64,000 bases of DNA from Aurantiochytrium sp. KH105. Lineage: Eukaryota > Sar > Bigyra > Thraustochytrida > Thraustochytriidae. The DNA is taken from NCBI GenBank assembly GCA_003116975.1, contig BGKB01000142.1:62001-126000 (forward strand). The letters are read 5' to 3'. The position numbers were made by a program, and so were the translations under genes. Of the stretch, positions 8,706 through 19,440 are shown piece by piece (position 1 is the first letter of the stretch; each line of letters starts with the position of its first letter). Under the pieces are notes generated by a model, which was not told the origin of the DNA, searched no databases, and saw only the letters and a list, made by a program, of their open reading frames with translations.

Positions 8706-10586
8706 TTAGAGCATGGTGAGAAGGTTCTTCATCTCACCGCCCGTGCTCTCATAGTTTTGAAGGGAAGACCCCCAGTTGGAGCTGGACATTTTGTGCTGGA
8801 GCGACTTGGTGGGTCCGCCAAAACTACCCATGTTGGAGTCGACCGAAAACAGCTGTGCAAAGTCGTTCCCAGAGGACGAGTTAACGCCGCCGACGGATCC
8901 CCACGAGTTGTACGCGCGAAGACCTTTTCGTTGTTGTTGTTGTTGCTGCTGCTGTTGTTGTTGATTGGCCCGATTCAGCGGCGGGGCTTCACCGCCAAGA
9001 GACGGGGGGAACTCAGGCATATCATTGTTGCCAACTTGGGCGTTATTGGTGTTGTTGCTGCTCGAGTTGAAATTGTTGGAGCTGGGGCCGGAATCCATGA
9101 GGAATTTGTCGAGCAACATAAAGTTTGGGTCCTGGCGCTGCTGTTGCTGTTGCTGCTGGGAGTATCCTGGCTGGTACCCTTGCTGTTGCTGCGACATGTG
9201 GTTGTCGGCGCCGGCCTCGTTACCACGGAACATCTCGCCAATAATTTTCTGCGAGTTGGTCCGCGGGAGCGACCCGATATTACCGAAAGAAGAAGGGTAA
9301 GAGGAAAGTTGTGGGCCGTTGTTGCTCGAGCCATTGTTGGCGCCAGCGTCAAGATTATCGGCGATTCCGGCCATCCACGAGCTACCGTATTTGCGGAACA
9401 TGCCCTTTTGCCTGTCGGCGCTCTGTTGCTGGGGTGGCTGGGGCGCCTGTTGCTGGTAGGACGGCTGCTGCGGCTTGAAGCTGTCAATACCAAAGTCGGA
9501 GAGATACGACTGGGGAGGCGAGGGTGCACCATAGACGGGGTTTTGCTGCTGCTGTTGCTGTGGCTGGCTGCCGTACATGCCGTTGGGGTTTCCGCGGTTC
9601 GGGTTGGAAATAAGCGCGGCGGTATGCGGGAGCGAGGTGGTGGCGATGGGTTGGATCGGCGCTGGGGGAAGATCAGGGACGTCAATGCGGCCAGACTGAA
9701 TCTGCTCCTCAATGTTCTCGATTTGCTGTACAATGTCGGGGCGGTTCTGAGTGACCTGAGAAAACCGCTTGCGGACCTGGCCCTTGGAGCGTCCGGGAAG
9801 CTGCTTGGAGATCTTGGTCCAGTTGCGACCGAACATCATGGCGGCCTGGACGAGGGTGTTGTCCTCGCTTTCGGTCCATCCACGGCTGCGTGCCTCCTGG
9901 CGCTGCAGACTCTGGTAGCGTGTCTTGACCATGTTCTCGGTTCGGCCCTCCATGTTTTTGGAGATGAGGGACCAGCGTCCGCCAAACTGAGCGGCGAGCT
10001 CGAGGAGGCAGCGATCTTCGGCTGGGGTCCATGGGCCGCGGTTGATGCTGGGGTCCAGGTTGAGGAACCAGCGCTCACGGCACTGTTTTGCATTGCGGCC
10101 GTGAATCTGCTGCGAAATGGCCTGCCAGTTGACGGAGGAGACGTTGCCCTTTTCGGTAAAGGGCTTGATGAGCTCGAGGAGCTTGACGTCCTCCTCCTTG
10201 GTCCACTGTCCCTTGACGAGTCCGGGGCGAAGAGCCTTTTTCCAGCGCTGGAGGCACTGGAGATGGTTGCGTCCCTCGATTTCCTCGGCAATGTTGCGCC
10301 AGCTCTTTTCACCGTGCTTGGCGACGGCGGCGCGGAGAGCCTCGTCCTCTGCGGCGGTCCACATGCGCGGCACGACACCGGGTTTTCGCGCACCGAGGAA
10401 GGAGACACGCTGGAACTGGGGTGCGGGGGCGGCATTGTTGTAGGTGCCGTTGGACAGCTGACGCTTGGTCATGCGCTTGCTGTCGGCGTCTGCGGCCGCC
10501 GATGACGATGACGAGGACGCTCCGGAGAGGCCGGGGATGCCCGAGATGCTCATGCCCTCGAGCAGAAGGCGACCGGCCTCGGCCAT
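8706..10586 (-). CDS. Myb-family transcription factor with four Myb repeats and Q-rich tail
   Basis: A 626-residue intronless protein. Four consecutive SANT/Myb repeats occupy about 74-120, 126-178, 184-228 and 235-277. Repeats 2 and 3 carry the classic QCRERW and GPWTPAEDRCLLE sequences, and all have the regularly spaced tryptophans (first helix W76, W128, W186, W237). This is an R1R2R3-like core with an extra fourth repeat, as seen in protist and 4R-Myb proteins (SNAPc4-like or c-Myb-like). It is probably a nuclear DNA-binding regulator. The C-terminal 350 residues are disordered, rich in Gln, Asn, Ser and Pro, with several Gln runs including eleven in a row near 540. The encoding CAG/CAA tracts are prone to slippage. 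The ATG at 10586 is the first in frame; a serine run follows. It faces a 6.2 kb non-coding stretch upstream. Confidence 0.9.
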   Translation of the reverse strand: MAEAGRLLLEGMSISGIPGLSGASSSSSSAAADADSKRMTKRQLSNGTYNNAAPAPQFQRVSFLGARKPGVVPRMWTAAEDEALRAAVAKHGEKSWRNIAEEIEGRNHLQCLQRWKKALRPGLVKGQWTKEEDVKLLELIKPFTEKGNVSSVNWQAISQQIHGRNAKQCRERWFLNLDPSINRGPWTPAEDRCLLELAAQFGGRWSLISKNMEGRTENMVKTRYQSLQRQEARSRGWTESEDNTLVQAAMMFGRNWTKISKQLPGRSKGQVRKRFSQVTQNRPDIVQQIENIEEQIQSGRIDVPDLPPAPIQPIATTSLPHTAALISNPNRGNPNGMYGSQPQQQQQQNPVYGAPSPPQSYLSDFGIDSFKPQQPSYQQQAPQPPQQQSADRQKGMFRKYGSSWMAGIADNLDAGANNGSSNNGPQLSSYPSSFGNIGSLPRTNSQKIIGEMFRGNEAGADNHMSQQQQGYQPGYSQQQQQQQRQDPNFMLLDKFLMDSGPSSNNFNSSSNNTNNAQVGNNDMPEFPPSLGGEAPPLNRANQQQQQQQQQQQRKGLRAYNSWGSVGGVNSSSGNDFAQLFSVDSNMGSFGGPTKSLQHKMSSSNWGSSLQNYESTGGEMKNLLTML

Positions 10587-11270
10587 GGTGCTTTCTCCCC
10601 TTTCGACTCTTGCTGCTGCTGCCGCTGCTGCTGCCTGCTGATGTGTTGTTATCGCTGCTTCTCCTGCTTGTTGCAGGCCGTGCTCACGTGTGAGCTGCGA
10701 GGTGAGTTCGGGGAATGCAAGTGAGGATCCTCTGCAAAAAGTCGCGCCGACCCACGAGCCGGGTTCGGTGTCTTTTTTTTTGCTTATTGGCGTGCCTGTC
10801 TGCCTGCCTGCCTACTGGGATGGGAGGTAAGGCAAAGAAAGCTGCGGAGGATGGATGACCTCCTTCGCTTGATGAATCGAGGCCACCTGGAATGTAATCG
10901 AACGGAACCGAATCGACTGGCTTGGCTTGGATAAGCTGCTAGCTAGCTAGCTAGCAAGGCTGACGCAGCGCCGACCTGGGCGAGCGATGAACGAGATGAA
11001 TGAATGAATGAATGCTGCGGCACTGGGTATCGGCGTCCCGAGAGCACAGAGAGAGGTGGATGGAAGCGCGGACAGAGACCTGCGCTGAGCTCGCCCGAGC
11101 TCGCTCGCTCGGTCGGTCGCTGCTCACTGGCTCGGCTCGGGTCGCCGTTCAAAACCTCCGGCGCGCTCGCAGCAACCCAACGGAGGAGGAGGAGGACGTC
11201 TCTCCCGCTCCGCCTCGCCTCACGGCTACTGCCGCTGCTGGTCTCCGCGGCGCGGCGTGCGTCGCTCTCC

Positions 11271-11316
11271 GCCTGCCTGCCTGCCTGCCTGCGTGCGCGT
11301 CTGCCTGCCTGCCTGC
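11271..11316. repeat. CCTG microsatellite (interrupted)
   Basis: Repeated GCCT units with one GTGCGCGT interruption, within the Myb upstream desert. Confidence 0.8.
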
Positions 11317-12324
11317 GACGGCCCTGCCTGCTGGTTTCGGGTTTGGTGTTCTTTCTCTCATTCCTTCTATTTCTTTTTTTCTTCTTTTTCTTTCTTTCTT
11401 TTTTTCTTTCTTTCCAACGGGGTTCGACGCTCTAATCCCGCGCGGCTTCCTCCCCCTCTCCCGCCCCCTTTCCCGCCGCGCAATCCGCACTTGCGCGGCC
11501 CTCCCGCAAGTCGCGCATCGCGCATTCTGTCCTTGCCACCCTCTTCTTTTCATTCGGCCCTCTCCCCCCTCTCTCCCCCTTCTCCTCTGCCCCGCTCTCC
11601 CTCTCTGTCTGTGGTTAGTTCTTGGGTTTTCAGTGCACGACACAGACTGCGCGTCGCGCCGCAGTGCCCGCCGCTGAATCCCACTTGCCGCGCCCAATTC
11701 CGCACTTGCAGCCGCGCCGCGCAAATGCGCTTTCCGTGTCCCGCAAGTGCGCGGCCGGCCTCGGCGCCGAGAGAACGGAGAAGCCGACGCAGCCTAGCCA
11801 AACGCTAGAACCCCCTACCGGGCCTCTTCGTGACGGCCGCGCGAGGAAGAGGGGAACAAGGAGGAAGGAGCGGGCCCAGAGGAGGAAGCAGGAAATTCGA
11901 CAGAGAACAAAAAAAATTCACTCACTCACAAATGGCAAACACTCCAACATTCTATAGTCAGGTTTAAAAAAAAAATAAGAGAACGGGAAAAAGGAAAAAT
12001 GAAAGGAAGAAAAAAGCGCCAGTCGCCGCCCTCGTGTCGCAAACCGTCGCCGCGGCCGCCGCTCCTATCCCCCCTTCGCGCCGCGGCTCGCGCGGCCAGC
12101 CGGAGCGAGCGCGCGAGGCGGCTGCCGCCAGGCCCCGCCGCACGCGGCCGAGGCCTGGCCTGCCCTGCCCTGCGCCGCCCAGGCTGCCGCCGCCCGAGTT
12201 CTATCCGCCCTGCTGGCGCGCGGCTGAATCCGCCTGCCCTCCAACTTTCCCTCTCTTCCCCCTTTTTTCCCTGCCCTGCTGTTCCAGTACCCACTCCCCG
12301 CCGCGTTCTTCCCGCGTTCTTTTC

Positions 12325-12366
12325 CCCCTCCCTCCCTCCCTCCCTCCCTCCCTCCCTCCCTCCCTC
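12325..12366. repeat. CCCT microsatellite
   Basis: About ten consecutive CCCT units on the + strand. The complementary GGGA strand is G-quadruplex-prone. Confidence 0.85.
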
Positions 12367-15216
12367 CTCCGTCCTGCCTCCCGTCACGGCGACAGCGACG
12401 CGCCGGCGGTGACGAAGTCGCGACTCTCCTTCGGGGCGGAGTGGGCGACCTGGCCCCTGCCCGTGTGTGCAGCCGTGACGGTGCCGCTGCCCTGCCCGTC
12501 CGTACGGTCGAGCGCCGCCGCAGCGGGACCGCGGCGGTCTCGCTGCAGCGCCGCGCGGGAGGGCGGGAGGGCGGGCGGGAGGGAGGGAGCGAGGGCCGGC
12601 GTTCTGCTCTCGCCTCGCGCGGCCGCGCGGCCTGCTGCACTGGCGGCGCGAGAGGACCACTCCGCCCGCCCGTTATATCCATCGCTCCCGTTCAGACGAG
12701 TCGGCTGTTCACTACAAATCGGCCAGCAACGCAGACAAACAGACAAACAAACAGGCACGCACTGGCGGGAAAGCCAAGTTGGACTTCACTTCGGCCAGCC
12801 AGCTGACTTGAAGGTAAGCGCGCCAAGAGAGGGGCGCCTGCCTCGTCGGGCCCAGGGTCGAGTCTGGCCGGAGTTCCCGCCGCGTTCCTCCCTCTGTGCG
12901 CCGCCGCGCGTCGGAAACGCGAGCGCGTCTCGCTCGCATGGGTCGGGCAGGCAGGCTACCGCAGCCCCTTTTCGAGTCTAGGCTAGTTTCCGAGTCTCAT
13001 CGAGCAAGTCAAGTCGCCACCCTCCTTCTCCCGCCCCTCTCGACCACAGTGCCCCCCCGCACCTGCTGCAGTCCTCCCTCGCCTCCGCAGGGACTCGCTC
13101 CGGGACGAGCTGCCCGCTGCTTGCTACTGTCATAGAGCATGCAGGAACGCGGAGAGGTCAATCAGTTCGGCGCTAGATTTTTTTACTCTCTGCCTCTGCC
13201 GCCTCTGTATTTCTTTCGATTGGTCGAGGCCCTCCGACGCACAGCCACGTACCGCGCGGGAGCTGCCTGCCTGAGAGCGCTCGCTGCGCGCTGGCCGCTC
13301 TTCTGCGTGCTGCAGCAGCAGTGGCAGCTGCCTGCAGTGCAGCTAGCTGCCTGCGCGGGCGGAAACCATGGTTTCGAAGCGGCCGACCGCCGCATCTTAG
13401 GCTTCCCGCGGCCGCCTGTGAAGCCCCGCGCGGGAGGCCAACGGACATGCAGCGGCAGAAAGACTCGCTCGTTCATGCCACGCCGACGTCTCGTACTCGC
13501 ATGCAAAAGCCGTGTCAGGAAGCCTGTCCCGCGGGTCCCCCTTCTCCACTGCGCTGCTGTCCTCCTATCACCTTCACCGCTTCGTCCTTTTAGGGCCCCC
13601 CGTGTGGGGCAAAGTTTGCCGGCTTGCCCCCTCTGCGTCTACTGGCTCAAGGCGACCGCTGAACCCCTCCCCGCGGGCGCCACCTTCTCTCCCCACAATT
13701 CCCGCAGCCATACTAGCGCTGAATCTCGGCCGGTTCAGCGCGCGGGGGCCCGGGCGTCATCCGTGGCCGAGTCGTCCCCTCTTTCTTTCTTTTCACTGTT
13801 CTTTATCTTTGTTTTTATTTCATTTCTCTCTCTCTCTCGATTCGTTCCTTTTCGCCGTCTTTGCGAGGTCTCTCGCAGTCGCTCGGCCTGCCTTCGACAC
13901 GAGCCGTCAAGGCGCTTCCCCGCCTGCAGCTGCAGCAAAGAGCCTGCCTCGGCTTCGCCTGGCGGGCGCCCCGAGCCCTGACCGGCGGCGGCTGAGAGCA
14001 CGTCAAATCTTGCTTTCGAGGATCCCGGTCGAAAAGAAGCAGTCTGTTTGTTTTATTTTTTCCTATCGGTAGGTAGATGATGTGCACGGTGAATTCGATC
14101 GACGATCGATCGAACGAACGAAAGAAAGAAAGAAAGAATACATGAATGCATGAATGAATGATCCGAGCGCTGCAGCGGGAGGAGGACGCCAAAGACGCTC
14201 TGCTCGCTCGCTCGCTCCTTCCCTCCCTCCAAAACCTCGGCCGCTGCGCCTCCGCAAGCACGCTTCTCCTGCTGCACTACTCGCCCTCTCCTTCTTTGCT
14301 GTTGCCGTCGCCACGGTGCAATAATTTGCAGACGAGCGTGGGCGCAGCGCAGAGTCTTTCCCCCGACAGTCGCAGTGTCGCTGTCGAGTCCCTCGCCGAC
14401 CTCTCTTCCCTGCGAGCGCACCGCGGGGCTCTCTCTCTCTCTCTCTGTGCTGCTGCGTGCGTGGCCGTCGTTAGGTGAGCTCCGCCCGCTCTGCTCAGGC
14501 GCGCCGCGCTGACTGCCCGGTCCAGCCGGGTCAGCGGCCAGCTCGTGCCGCACTCGTGTCGCCGCACAGACGACGACGCCTGCATTGGCGGCTCGGACCT
14601 CGCTTCGAGCGGCAGCCTCGTCGCTAGATCTTCGAGTTCGAGTTCGAAGTCGACTCCGAGGGAAAGCGGCCGCAGAGAAGTTAACGTCTACGGCTGGCTG
14701 GCTGCACGCAGCAGACAGAGCCTGGCGAGGCGAGGCGAGGCGCCTTCCCGCGCATGTCGGGCCAGGCAGCAGGAACGCTCCAAGCGCCAGGCCCTGGCAC
14801 GAAGCTGCGGTCTTCCGCCTCCTCGCCTTCGTCCCGTCCAGCCAACAAAGACCAGAGCAGAGCAGAGCAGAGCAGACCAAAGCAGACCAGAGCAAACGAA
14901 GCCGTCACGAGGCGACCTTCACAAGCACGACAGTCGCTGCGCTTCACGTCGCTCTGCTGCACCGTGTCGCATCGTATCGCACCTCGCCGCTTCGCCAACC
15001 TGGCGTGGCCCGGCTTGGCTTGGCTTCGCCTCGCGACGCAGCGCATCGCCTCCCGAGCTTGGCTTCGCGGCCTGGGACGACATGACGTCGAGGCGCTCTC
15101 GTCTTCCAGGTGGCGCCGCGAACGAAAGCACGGAGAGAGGCTCCGCGCCGGCGTCTCAGCTGTAGCTGCCGTTCCAGCTGGCTGCTCGAGACTGCGAGAT
15201 TCCGCAACTCTGGAGG

Positions 15217-15224
15217 CACGCACA

Positions 15225-15255
<31 letters not shown>
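15217..15255. repeat. GCAC microsatellite
   Basis: About nine near-perfect CGCA units. The same tetramer recurs at 27540-27579 and near 52206-52227. Confidence 0.85.
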
Positions 15256-15383
15256 GAAGCGACGCATTGCCTTCGATGCCTTGCAATGCGTCGTCTTGCC
15301 TTGATTTGCCTTGCAAACGCTCTCCGTCACGTGGACGTCGACTCGTAAGCCGCGGGCATGTAGACTGTAATTTTAAAAATTGA

Positions 15384-15420
15384 AAGAGCTCGAGCTCGAG
15401 CTGGAGCTCGAGCTCGAGCT
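15384..15420. repeat. GAGCTC palindromic array
   Basis: Six alternating GAGCTC/GAGCTG hexamers form a self-complementary block, followed by two CCAAT boxes (near 15422 and 15441). Confidence 0.7.
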
Positions 15421-16606
15421 GCCAATGATAATTTCGCCCGCCAATGGAACGATTGTGCTCGAGCGTGACGCGCCCGGAGAAGCGACCCATTCCTTCATCT
15501 CATTCGCCATTTTTCATTTTCAAGCCATCGCCACCACCCGCCCGCACCATGATGAAATCCCGACTTCATTTCTCGCGGTCAATCGAACTCTGCATCCCCA
15601 GCGCGCAAGCCGAGTCGAGTCGAGTCGAGCGTGTCCAAGGAGAACGCTCTCGTGCGTGCGTACGCCACGGCGGCCGCTGACGCGCCAGGGTGCAGTGAGG
15701 TCGACAGCGCGGACCCTCAGGCGAGCCGGCTGGTGGCTGGCGGCGTGTTTATGGCAGAGGAGGTGGCGGCTGGCCGCTCGGTGAACGACTTGGCAAAGGT
15801 TGGGGAGCCGCGAATGTCGTTCCAATCGCGGGTGAGCGTGGATGGCTGGCGAGGAGCTTTCGAGGTCAGCCAGACTTTCTGGCGCCCCGATCATGAGAAT
15901 GAGCGGCTGAGCCTGACAGTGGGTGTGGCTCGCCTGGCCGCGCCTGCCGCCCGCGGCAACCCAGAAAAGAGCGACATCCAGGCAAGGCACGATGAGGAGA
16001 AATGGCGGCACGGATTCTCGGAATGCACAAACAACCTCCCCCCCCCCCCCCCCCTCTTCCTTTGCGCCCAAAATGAAGAACGGTGCCTGGCGAATTGACG
16101 GCAACCGCCTGGCTTGAGGACCGAGACGGTAATGCCAGGAATGTCTGGCAGAGCTAAACGCGGAAGGCAGGAGAAGCAACTGCAACTTAAATTTTCGCGG
16201 ACCATGGGAAAACGAGGGCGCGCGGTCACCATTCTATTACCGAGAAATCGCACTCCTGGTGGCGACTCTTCCGGATGGTTCTGGCTCGATCTGCAAGGGA
16301 TCACAACGAATACGGACAGCCGCCTCCCGCGTGGATGGTGTGCACGCGAAAATTTTATGCTCACAACTCCGACGAGGGACGGCAAACGTCGTGCCCATTT
16401 GGCACATATTTCGTCGCACCAGCCACCGAATAGGCAGAGGCAGGCAACCAGGTCCATGCGAAAACAAGCGCCTTCCAGATGACCGACCGTGAACAAATAG
16501 ATAAAGTTGAGTCAACACGACAGGACACGACAAAGAACAGGACGATAAACCATGCCAGTGCACAAGCAAAATCTCGAACGCTGAGCAATGCATTCTTACC
16601 CTGGCG

Positions 16607-16642
16607 CTGGCGGGGGACGCAAGCCCTGGCGGGGGACGCAAG
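16607..16642. repeat. Exact 17-bp tandem duplication
   Basis: CTGGCGGGGGACGCAAG occurs at 16607-16623 and again at 16626-16642, period 19. Confidence 0.85.
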
Positions 16643-16824
16643 CAGCTTGGCAATCAATGCAAATGCCGAGAAAAAGAGTCGAAAGACTTTCACAAGTCAA
16701 AATTCTTCTGGCCAGGCTGACCGACTGACCAAGGTGAATCGAGTCGTTCTTCACTGGTCTTCAATCAATGATCATCAACAAGGCTTCGGAGAAAAGAAAA
16801 GATGTTTGTTTGTTTGTTTGGAAG

Positions 16825-18654
16825 CTATTGCGGAGCACGATACTTCAGAATGAGCTCTTCAATAGCCATGGTGAGCCGCTGCACGCCCTGGAGAACGCCA
16901 TTGCGATCCGCAACGTCCGAAGGCGTCGAGTTTGCAAAGTCAATGAAACGTATGGCCGCCTTACCATTCGCGTGCAAAAACAAGAGCGAGGTCCCCACAA
17001 GCTCGTACCTGCGAAAAAGCCGCGACTCGCTCAGAGCCTCTTGTACCTTGGAAAGCTCATTGACGAACTGCTCCGCCACATCGAGCGAAAAACCAACCTC
17101 GTTGTACAAGTAATGCTCCAGGCGCTCCAAAAATTGAATGCGTGTCTCCACTTTACGTGAGTCCGCCTGCGACACGCGATAGTCGCCATGCACCAAGGCC
17201 GTCAGACGGAATCCAAGCTCGCGAGAGGTCGTTGTCGCATCCCGGAACGCAAGGTAGTCGCGCTTGCCGAGCTTGCCGTCCGCGAGACTCGCAGGACCAT
17301 CGCGGTCACCAACAAGGGTCTCCCAGATCTCCTCCGCCCGACCTTGAGAAAGCTCCGTCTCAAAGGTCGCATACTTGTTGTAGTATTCAGACTTGGGCTC
17401 GTTCGGGCAGTCCGACCGAAACGAGCGCAGACCGAGCTTGACATCCATGATGGAAACAGCTTCGTTGGCCATCGGATCCCTCGACTTTCTACGCACCGAC
17501 TCTGTAGCGTCAGAAATCACGAGCTCGCGCGGGGTAATGCTCTCGTTGACACGAATCAATCGCGGCATGACACGTGAAAGACTGTCTGGCGAAGACGCGT
17601 CCCATGCCTTACGGTAAAAGTCCACCTCCACATCAAATTGCTCCTTCTTGTCCTCGCGCTTGATGATCTCGCCGCCCTTGGACGAAATGTTCCCGTGCGC
17701 GCCCCCGACTTGCGCTGGAGCCGCGTGGTGCGAAGAGGCAAGGCTCAGACTCGAATTCAGGCAGCCGCGCAGGAACTGCACGCCGTGCAGGTACCCATCG
17801 TCCACGCCGCCGTCCCGGATAGGAAACACGTGTGCAAAGTCAATCATGCGGACGCGAAGCTTCGGGCGCTCTGCCTTGCCGTCATACACTACAAAGAGCG
17901 AGCTGCCGTACATGCGCCACCTGGCCGTTTCTCGCAACATGGACTCAATCTTGTCCAGCTCCTCCACCAGCTGTTCCATCAGTCCATGGCGCATCACCTG
18001 ACCGTCATAGAAAAATGTTTCGATTGCGTTGGTCATCGACTCCTCCGTAATGTCCATTGCCCAATCTCGCGACGATTTCCACCACTCTCCCGTGCTGCGC
18101 CGATACACTTTCATGCCCACAATACGAAAGCCGATCTTCTCCTGGGGCGGATACTTTTTCTTCTCCTTGGCAATCTTTTCGGGCGAGGCCGTCTCGTCGT
18201 ACGTCTGCTGGCCCATCTTGAGGTCCAGCACGCACGGGCACTCGAGACCGTACGTCATGTTCTCCAGTTTCAGGTACATGGCGCCGTGCAGTTTCTCCAG
18301 CCCGAGATACTCGGGAATGAAAGCCTTGAGTGGGCTTTCGCTCTCCGACACCTCCTTGTAGAACTCGGCCTCCAACTCCCCGCGGCTCTTGCCCTTGCCC
18401 GGCTGCGCGGGCTGGAACGGCTTGAGAATCGCCCCGTCCCTCACCAAAATGGGCGGGCCCTTATCCTTCTTGCTCCCGTGGCCGCCCACGGCGTCGAGCG
18501 CCGCGGGCATGCTCGCGCCCGCCTGCGCGTCGGCGTGCTCCCTGCGCGCCGCCGCCGCGGCGTGCGCCTCCTCGCGCCGCTTCTTCACCAGGTACGCGAG
18601 CGCGCACGCCCCCGCGGCCACGGCCAGCGCCTTGAGCGCCGCATCGGACGCCAT
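16825..18654 (-). CDS. Tandem inositol polyphosphate kinase (two IPK domains) with N-terminal membrane anchor
   Basis: A 609-residue intronless protein with two complete-looking inositol polyphosphate kinase domains. Domain 1 (about 95-310) has the PxxxDxKxG signature PCVLDLKMG (140-148), GMKVY, GSSLFVVYDG (about 250-259) and MIDFAHV (270-276). The signature is IP6K/Kcs1-like. Domain 2 (about 345-605) has SIMDVKLG (401-408), the TTTSRELGFRL block, GTSLLFLHANG and FIDFANS (570-576), closer to IPMK. The proline that opens its signature is replaced by valine, but D, K and G remain. These kinases turn IP3 to IP5 and IP6 into more phosphorylated or pyrophosphate forms. Residues about 6-22 form a hydrophobic helix followed by KKRREE, suggesting tail-out membrane anchoring. 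The ATG at 18654 is chosen; the frame continues upstream without another ATG and with Arg-rich sequence. Confidence 0.88.
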   Translation of the reverse strand: MASDAALKALAVAAGACALAYLVKKRREEAHAAAAARREHADAQAGASMPAALDAVGGHGSKKDKGPPILVRDGAILKPFQPAQPGKGKSRGELEAEFYKEVSESESPLKAFIPEYLGLEKLHGAMYLKLENMTYGLECPCVLDLKMGQQTYDETASPEKIAKEKKKYPPQEKIGFRIVGMKVYRRSTGEWWKSSRDWAMDITEESMTNAIETFFYDGQVMRHGLMEQLVEELDKIESMLRETARWRMYGSSLFVVYDGKAERPKLRVRMIDFAHVFPIRDGGVDDGYLHGVQFLRGCLNSSLSLASSHHAAPAQVGGAHGNISSKGGEIIKREDKKEQFDVEVDFYRKAWDASSPDSLSRVMPRLIRVNESITPRELVISDATESVRRKSRDPMANEAVSIMDVKLGLRSFRSDCPNEPKSEYYNKYATFETELSQGRAEEIWETLVGDRDGPASLADGKLGKRDYLAFRDATTTSRELGFRLTALVHGDYRVSQADSRKVETRIQFLERLEHYLYNEVGFSLDVAEQFVNELSKVQEALSESRLFRRYELVGTSLLFLHANGKAAIRFIDFANSTPSDVADRNGVLQGVQRLTMAIEELILKYRAPQ

Positions 18655-19440
18655 GCTGCGTCGCCGCGACTGCCTCCGCCTCGACCGCCGCTCGGCCCCG
18701 CGCTCTTCCGGGGCGCCGCGCACCGTGCCGCCGCTCGCCCTCCGCGCTCGACTCCGCGCCCGACGCTGCGCTCGCAGACGGACGCCGCACGCGGTCGGTC
18801 GGTCGATCCGAGACGGTCGGTCGTTGACCAGTTTGGATTCTGGCTCTCCAAGAAAGACGGAGTCTGCGCGCTCCTATGCCGGGTGTAGCCCACGTGTAGT
18901 ACCGAGGCAAGCTCAACTCACGGACAGCGGGTGCCTCTTCCACCACCTCGGCAGCCAGCGCGCCGATGAGGTGGCCAAGAGTGGACCAGCTGGGTGACTT
19001 GCGTTGGGGGGGGGGGGGGGCGACCTTTGCAAAGCACGCGAGGGGATGCAGGGAAGGAATCTCGGGCAGTCGGGAAGATTCATGGGTTTCCTTCTGAATT
19101 GATTCGTTTCTTTGGGGTCACGTCGCATGGCAGCCACACGGCAGCCACATGGCAGCTGTCTTCAAGCATATATATATATATTTTTTATAAGTCCACAAGT
19201 TTCACTTCTGATCATTGAATAAATTAACATGCACGCCAAGTTTGAACATCGTTTTTCAATTCGGAATGAGTCTCACTTTTATCAGTAAAGACGCGGACCT
19301 CTCCATTCAAATCTGCCATGTCTGCTTTCAATAGTGAAGCTTCCCTCACTAAGCGCATCACAGCAGTGAAGAGGAAGAGGGCAAGCAACCAGTGCTACGC
19401 TCCATGTCTTTATCATGTTTTGACAATGATCGAAGTCAGG
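18655..19440. other. Intergenic region between IPK and ProB genes
   Basis: 786 nt between two minus-strand genes: the promoter of the inositol kinase (GC-rich, 18655-18850) and the 3' flank of ProB (AT-rich, with a TA repeat near 19169). It contains a G15 run at 19006-19020. No gene seen. Confidence 0.5.

Larger units (their letters stand above)
10587..16824. other. Gene desert of 6.2 kb upstream of the Myb gene
   Basis: No reading frame here has recognisable domains. Frames that stay open do so because the sequence is extremely GC-rich or low in complexity. It holds many simple repeats: CCTG (11271-11316), TTTC-rich pyrimidine (11351-11414), CCCT (12325-12366), GGGA/GGGC (about 12558-12596), GAAC/GAAA/GAAT (14110-14161), GCAC (15217-15255), GAGCTC palindromes (15384-15420), GAGTC (15611-15629), a C17 run (16038-16054) and TTTG (near 16802-16820). 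Between 11487 and 11760 the motif CCGCACTTGC or its reverse complement recurs in variant forms about five times. A long regulatory region, a non-coding RNA or an unrecognised multi-exon gene all remain possible. Confidence 0.55.

Noticed and set aside
8691-10505. A 604-codon plus-strand frame opposite the Myb gene
   Set aside because: It exists because the Gln/Asn codon runs read as Leu/Val runs on the other strand. No domain is visible, and the Myb repeats are decisive for the minus strand.
12034-12981. A 315-codon frame in the gene desert
   Set aside because: Pro/Ser/Arg/Ala low-complexity translation driven by CCCT and GC-rich runs; no conserved motif.
15631-16098. A 155-codon frame with a fairly ordinary amino acid mix
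   Set aside because: It has no ATG at its beginning, ends in poly-Pro from the C17 run, and matches no family I know. It could be an exon but cannot be supported.
17638-18888. A 416-codon plus-strand frame opposite the tandem IPK gene
   Set aside because: Antisense shadow with Leu/Arg/His-rich translation; the kinase motifs lie on the minus strand.
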